A stretch of 11,039 nucleotides of DNA, taken from contig CADWAF010004267.1 of assembly GCA_902984215.1 (NCBI GenBank), positions 1 to 11,039 of the forward strand, written 5' to 3'. Every line of letters begins with the position of its first letter. Position 1 is the stretch's first letter. The notes under the pieces were generated by a model, which saw only the letters and a list, made by a program, of their open reading frames with translations, made no database searches and was not told where the DNA came from. Source of the DNA: Willaertia magna. Taxonomy: Eukaryota; Heterolobosea; Eutetramitea; Acrasida; Naegleriidae. The position numbers were made by a program, and so were the translations under genes. This document shows positions 7,322 through 11,039 of the stretch, in pieces.

Positions 7322-7419
7322 TTTTTAACAATTTTTTTTTGAAAATATTTTATAATTAAAAATTGTTTATTTTTATTGACATGTATTAAAAGAATAAAAA
7401 AAATAAATTAAAAATTTTT
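7322..7419 (-). promoter_or_regulatory. 98-bp tandem spacer: reductase 3' end and MED10 promoter
   Basis: This very AT-rich spacer lies between two genes on the - strand. AATAAA on that strand occurs at 7377-7372 and 7371-7366, about 43-54 nt after the reductase stop, and fits a poly(A) signal. A perfect 10-bp inverted repeat (AACAATTTTT at 7327-7336, AAAAATTGTT at 7358-7367) lies just upstream of the MED10 ATG. The poly(A) signal of one gene and the promoter of the next therefore share fewer than 100 bp. Confidence 0.45.
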
Positions 7420-10400
7420 CTATATAATGTCATATAGAAATCTAATATTATATAGAAAAAAATTATTAAAAATAATGTTAACATCAAATAATTTTTTATT
7501 AAAACAATAAAAAATTAATATTTTTATAACATACAAAACACAATTAATAAAAATATGTACAAGTTTTTTCATCAAGTCAAACACCCCAATTTCTTTCATT
7601 GCAACATTCTTTTCCTTTGCGACATTTAATACTGTTTTGAGGTGATGTTGCGGTTTAGCCATTACCTTTTGATTCTTTGGTTTATCTAAGAAGTTTTCTC
7701 TAGTCCAATGCACCAAAGGATACATTCCATCAGATGAATGATCGTGTTGTTCAATTTGATTTAACCATTCTTCTAGTGGTACTTGTTGAATATTATTTCC
7801 AAATAAGTGGTTAAATTCTTTTTGTAAGAATTGAACAATTTCATCATCTCTTTGCACAGGTTGACTATTTTGAATGTGAATTACTTGTTGATCAAATAAC
7901 TTGAATCTCATACTATCAACAATGACTTTGCTTACAAAATCAACGTTAATTAAATCTCCAACCATTGTGTACAAGCCTTGTGGGCTCTTTTTCAAATGTT
8001 TAATGGATTGTAAAACACGTTCTGCCAAAAATCCAATTGGCATCTTTCCAGAAATTAAATCACCAACAATTAAACCAGGTCTGTAAATCAAAGTTGGAAG
8101 ACCAAACCTCTTTTTAGTTTCCATCAATAAACGTTCTGAAACATATTTTGTTTGAGGATAGCCAAATGTTAAAGTTGGTGGAATTTTATCTAAATAAACA
8201 CTTTCCGAATCTTCATCGTTTGTTGCTACTGAGATAGATGAAGTAAAAGCAATAGGCTTAATATGATGTGTTAAAGCCATCTCGATGATTTGTAGTGTTC
8301 CAAGTACATTACTCTTTCTCAAAGAGCTATAAGGCTGAACGAAATCTACGTGGGCTGCATTGTGATAGATCACATCAACAGTATTTACTAATGTTTGATA
8401 AATGGATTCATCCATACCCATATGATTTTCGTGACCTACATCTCCCAGAATAACTTCAACCCTTTCACTGAAAATGTTTTGCATTCTGTCATTAAATAAT
8501 TCGTATTTCTTCAAATTGTCAATTAATCTTTGTTTTGCGTGATCGATTGAATTACCTCTTATCAAACAATAGACTTTCTTTGAAGATGGAACATTATCGT
8601 AATCTGTTAATAATTCATTAAGCAGATATGCCCCTAAAAAGCCGCTTACCCCAGTAACGAAAACAGTTTCATGTTTTAAGTTATCTTTTGAGTGACAAAT
8701 TATATCCGAAACTTTTTGTGTCAACAATTCAATATCTTTCCTAATTTCAACATCAATTGGAGATTCTTCTTTTTCTTTTATTTCTTTCTGTTGTGGGGCA
8801 ATAAAGCTCTTTGGAACTGTTTTCATTGGTTTTGGAGATCTTGGCTCTTTAACAATCACTCTGTTTCTTCTTTGATTAATAAGATGTAATAAATTTCTTG
8901 GAGTATCAGCTCTAAATATTTCGTCAACAGTAATTTTTGCACCATAATCAAAGTTTAATTTGTTTCTAAGTTGAATTAAAACCAAAGAGTCCATTCCACG
9001 TTGAGTTAAAGAAGTATCTAATGGGGTTGCTTCTTGGAATACGTTTTGTAAGAATGAAAGGAAATCATCCTCTTTAATTGGATCCAAAGAAAACACAATT
9101 GTTTCCTCTTGTTGTTCTGTTACTGATGATAAATCACCAACAACTTCTAAATAAGCTTGTTCAATTCTTTCTTTAAGGAATCTTTCAGCGTGTCTTCTAG
9201 AAATAGCACCCTTTGAGGTAAGTGGAAGTCTTTCTCCTCTCTCTAATACAATTAAATTTTGAGAAACCCTAGAGTGTGAAGGAAGAGTTTGATTTAATTT
9301 TGCAATTGTGTCTTTAAGATTTTCAATAATTTCATCACTTTTCTCAATATCTTCAACCAACTCAAATATTCCAACACAATAAGGTCGTTCAGCGCCTACT
9401 AACATTACTTGATGAAGGGCAGGATTACTTTCCCTTAATGATGTTTCTATTGGGACGGGGTTAGTAAGTTCTCCAGTAGAGTGTGACAGAATTTCGTCAG
9501 CTCTTGCAACGTAATTGTAATGGCCTCGAGGAAACTCGACAAACACGTCCCTTGTTCGAAATACTCCTTCATTAATAAATTTAACTTTTGGGTCTTTTGA
9601 AATATAATTAAGAGCAAGTACTGGACAATCTTCACGTAAACATAATTCTGTTCCACTTGCAGATTCAGCCAACTTCCATACATAATAATCCAAAGGTAAA
9701 ACAGGTAATAAAAACATAAACCCTCCACTAAAACGTTCAGAGGAAAATACAAGACAATTTTCTGACATTCCATATCCATTTTGTAAGTTAATGTGATGTG
9801 ATTGGAAGAAATGAACAATATCGTGAGGAGTGGATACACCTCCACAGGCGATAGCTATACATTTACTCAAGTTTTCTAGAACTGGTTCAGTTGACTTTTT
9901 ATCTAATTCATAATTATGCTTAATTTCATCTAATAAAAAGGTTAAAGCATTAACAACAGTGTATTTCAAATCTTCCTTGACGGATTCAATAACATACGCA
10001 AACGTTTGGCTTATACTTTCATGAGGATTCATATTGCAAATAACAAATGTAATACCAGAATACAAACAATTAAAACAATTAGCCAAACCCATCATGTGAT
10101 AAATAGGTAACCATGTTAATGCATATTTGGATTCTACCTTGGGAAATTCTTTAGATCTAAAGTTGAAGGCATAATGTAGATATGAAATAAAACTTCTATG
10201 GCCATGTATTACTACTTTGGGTATATTAGTTGAACCAGAAGTGTGTAAATAAAAGCAAGGAGCTTCCAAATCAATTTCATCCAAAATATTAACTTTAAAG
10301 TCACTAGTTTGTTCAGAATAGCTCCTATCATAAACATTCAAATTACTGAATTCCTTATCTTCCTTTTGTGCTAAGGTTTCATTTCCAATAACAATAAATT

Positions 10401-11039
10401 CATTGTTTGTGAAAAGCTTATCAAAGATATTATTTACTTCTTCATTTCCCTTCATTGAGGATTGGAATTTCTGTAACAAAGGCTTTGAAATAAAATGACG
10501 TTTGGCACTAGACAATGGTAATAATTCAGAAAGAATTTGTGGAGATAATCTGATATTTACAACAAATGGAATAAAACCACAAAGCCACAAACTGAATATT
10601 AACATAACGAATTCAAATGAATTTTCAGATAAAATACTAAACACAGTTCCCTTAGGACAATCCTTAAACCTGTCTAGTAATACTTTACGTAAATTCCAAA
10701 TAGTGTTCCTAAACTGAGAATAAGTAATTTCTTGAATTCTTTCATTTTCGTCATGTGCAGCTGAAAATACTTCACCCTTAGTGTAAATTCTTTTTAAGAA
10801 TAAATCGTTTGGTTTTTCTTTACTCCAATGTTCGACAGCATCTAGTAAATGACGAAAAGGCATATGCTGTTTTGGCCAAATATAAGTCTTGTCATTAATT
10901 GTTACGTTTTTCCATTCATCACTTTCTAAGCTGCTGCTTTGCTTTGCATTATTTTGTATTGAAGGCATCTTTTGAATTTTTTGTTTCAATTCACACTTTA
11001 ACGCGCTTAGTGAATTCACTTTAATAGACTTTTCACTGA
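7420..11039 (-). CDS. Three-domain carboxylate reductase: adenylation, carrier and thioester reductase (A-T-R)
   Basis: Numbering is from codon 11019; the frame is open to the window edge. The first in-window ATG is at 10968 (residue 18), so the start is either there or outside. Family knowledge: such enzymes (bacterial CAR, Lys2-type aminoadipate reductase, fungal NRPS-like A-T-R) activate a carboxylic acid with ATP, load it on a phosphopantetheine arm and release it as aldehyde with NADPH. Adenylation domain, about 55-615: P-loop HTSGSTNIPK (259-268), LPIYHMMGL (304-312), NGYGMSE (414-420), ribose-binding Asp491, Arg506, and catalytic Lys603 in LTSKGAISR. Carrier domain, about 645-715: attachment Ser678 in RGMDSL. 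Reductase domain, about 780-1110: Rossmann loop TGVSGFLG (789-796), Ser927/928, and Tyr954-x3-Lys958. All catalytic residues are present, so it is probably active. It lacks a Lys2-type identity I could confirm; the substrate is unknown. A carrier of this type needs a phosphopantetheinyl transferase, not in this window. The C-terminus (1150-1199) is hydrophobic and AT-rich and may contain an intron. Confidence 0.85.
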   Translation of the reverse strand, partial: SEKSIKVNSLSALKCELKQKIQKMPSIQNNAKQSSSLESDEWKNVTINDKTYIWPKQHMPFRHLLDAVEHWSKEKPNDLFLKRIYTKGEVFSAAHDENERIQEITYSQFRNTIWNLRKVLLDRFKDCPKGTVFSILSENSFEFVMLIFSLWLCGFIPFVVNIRLSPQILSELLPLSSAKRHFISKPLLQKFQSSMKGNEEVNNIFDKLFTNNEFIVIGNETLAQKEDKEFSNLNVYDRSYSEQTSDFKVNILDEIDLEAPCFYLHTSGSTNIPKVVIHGHRSFISYLHYAFNFRSKEFPKVESKYALTWLPIYHMMGLANCFNCLYSGITFVICNMNPHESISQTFAYVIESVKEDLKYTVVNALTFLLDEIKHNYELDKKSTEPVLENLSKCIAIACGGVSTPHDIVHFFQSHHINLQNGYGMSENCLVFSSERFSGGFMFLLPVLPLDYYVWKLAESASGTELCLREDCPVLALNYISKDPKVKFINEGVFRTRDVFVEFPRGHYNYVARADEILSHSTGELTNPVPIETSLRESNPALHQVMLVGAERPYCVGIFELVEDIEKSDEIIENLKDTIAKLNQTLPSHSRVSQNLIVLERGERLPLTSKGAISRRHAERFLKERIEQAYLEVVGDLSSVTEQQEETIVFSLDPIKEDDFLSFLQNVFQEATPLDTSLTQRGMDSLVLIQLRNKLNFDYGAKITVDEIFRADTPRNLLHLINQRRNRVIVKEPRSPKPMKTVPKSFIAPQQKEIKEKEESPIDVEIRKDIELLTQKVSDIICHSKDNLKHETVFVTGVSGFLGAYLLNELLTDYDNVPSSKKVYCLIRGNSIDHAKQRLIDNLKKYELFNDRMQNIFSERVEVILGDVGHENHMGMDESIYQTLVNTVDVIYHNAAHVDFVQPYSSLRKSNVLGTLQIIEMALTHHIKPIAFTSSISVATNDEDSESVYLDKIPPTLTFGYPQTKYVSERLLMETKKRFGLPTLIYRPGLIVGDLISGKMPIGFLAERVLQSIKHLKKSPQGLYTMVGDLINVDFVSKVIVDSMRFKLFDQQVIHIQNSQPVQRDDEIVQFLQKEFNHLFGNNIQQVPLEEWLNQIEQHDHSSDGMYPLVHWTRENFLDKPKNQKVMAKPQHHLKTVLNVAKEKNVAMKEIGVFDLMKKLVHIFINCVLYVIKILIFYCFNKKLFDVNIIFNNFFLYNIRFLYDII
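7442..7534 (-). other. Possible 93-nt intron near the end of the reductase gene
   Basis: The donor GTATGT is at 7534-7529, a TTAAC branch-like element sits inside, and a T-rich stretch leads to TTAG ending at 7442. The length is a multiple of three, so the frame and stop (7422-7420) are the same spliced or unspliced. The region is markedly more AT-rich than the preceding coding sequence. Without it the protein keeps 31 extra, mostly hydrophobic residues. Confidence 0.35.

Noticed and set aside
9447..9845. 132-codon minus-strand frame inside the reductase
   Set aside because: It is out of frame with a well-conserved adenylation domain, so it is a shadow ORF and not evidence of a frameshift.
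7420..11019. Lipid gene cluster linking the DGAT1-like enzyme with the carboxylate reductase
   Set aside because: They are more than 6 kb apart with four unrelated genes between, and protists of this type rarely keep metabolic clusters; co-location alone does not support a joint pathway.
1..11039. Mobile elements, CRISPR arrays, tRNA/rRNA genes, horizontally acquired islands or defence systems
   Set aside because: I found no terminal repeats, transposase or reverse-transcriptase motifs, regular spaced repeats, or cloverleaf-like sequence. Composition differences between genes follow protein conservation and low complexity.

Overview
The window looks like nuclear DNA from an AT-rich, gene-dense, free-living protist. 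It carries eukaryote-only genes: a Mediator subunit, the ribosome-assembly factor RLP24, a DGAT1-type acyltransferase and an F-box protein. Coding DNA is roughly 27-37% G+C and the short spacers are clearly more AT-rich. Spacers are about 100-215 bp, introns are few and short (GT...AG), and the genetic code is standard. A heterolobosean amoeba of the Naegleria type is my best guess. A dictyostelid is a weaker alternative, because long poly-Q/poly-N tracts are absent and Gly, Arg and Ala codons are fairly mixed. This assignment is inference.

Layout from left to right: (1) the 3' part of a DGAT1/SOAT-family membrane O-acyltransferase on +, open through base 1; (2) a 137-bp convergent spacer; (3) RLP24/RSL24D1 on -; (4) an F-box gene on -, which I join by a 47-nt phase-matched intron to a downstream acidic exon that would otherwise look like a separate small gene; (5) a 215-bp head-to-head promoter with a CCAAT-containing dyad; (6) a large unrecognised protein on +, in two exons around a short intron; (7) Mediator subunit 10 on -, whose stop codon overlaps that of gene 6; (8) a three-domain adenylation-carrier-thioester-reductase enzyme on -, open to the right edge.

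The genes form no evident pathway. Two touch lipid or carboxylate metabolism (DGAT1 and the carboxylate-reductase-like enzyme) but lie at opposite ends of the window. Three concern basic gene expression or protein turnover (RLP24, Med10, F-box). I see no mobile element, CRISPR array, tRNA, rRNA, virus-derived gene or defence-type system. The most interesting points are the A-T-R reductase and its uncertain hydrophobic C-terminus, the altered signature motifs in DGAT1 and RLP24, the hidden two-exon structures, and the overlapping convergent stop codons.
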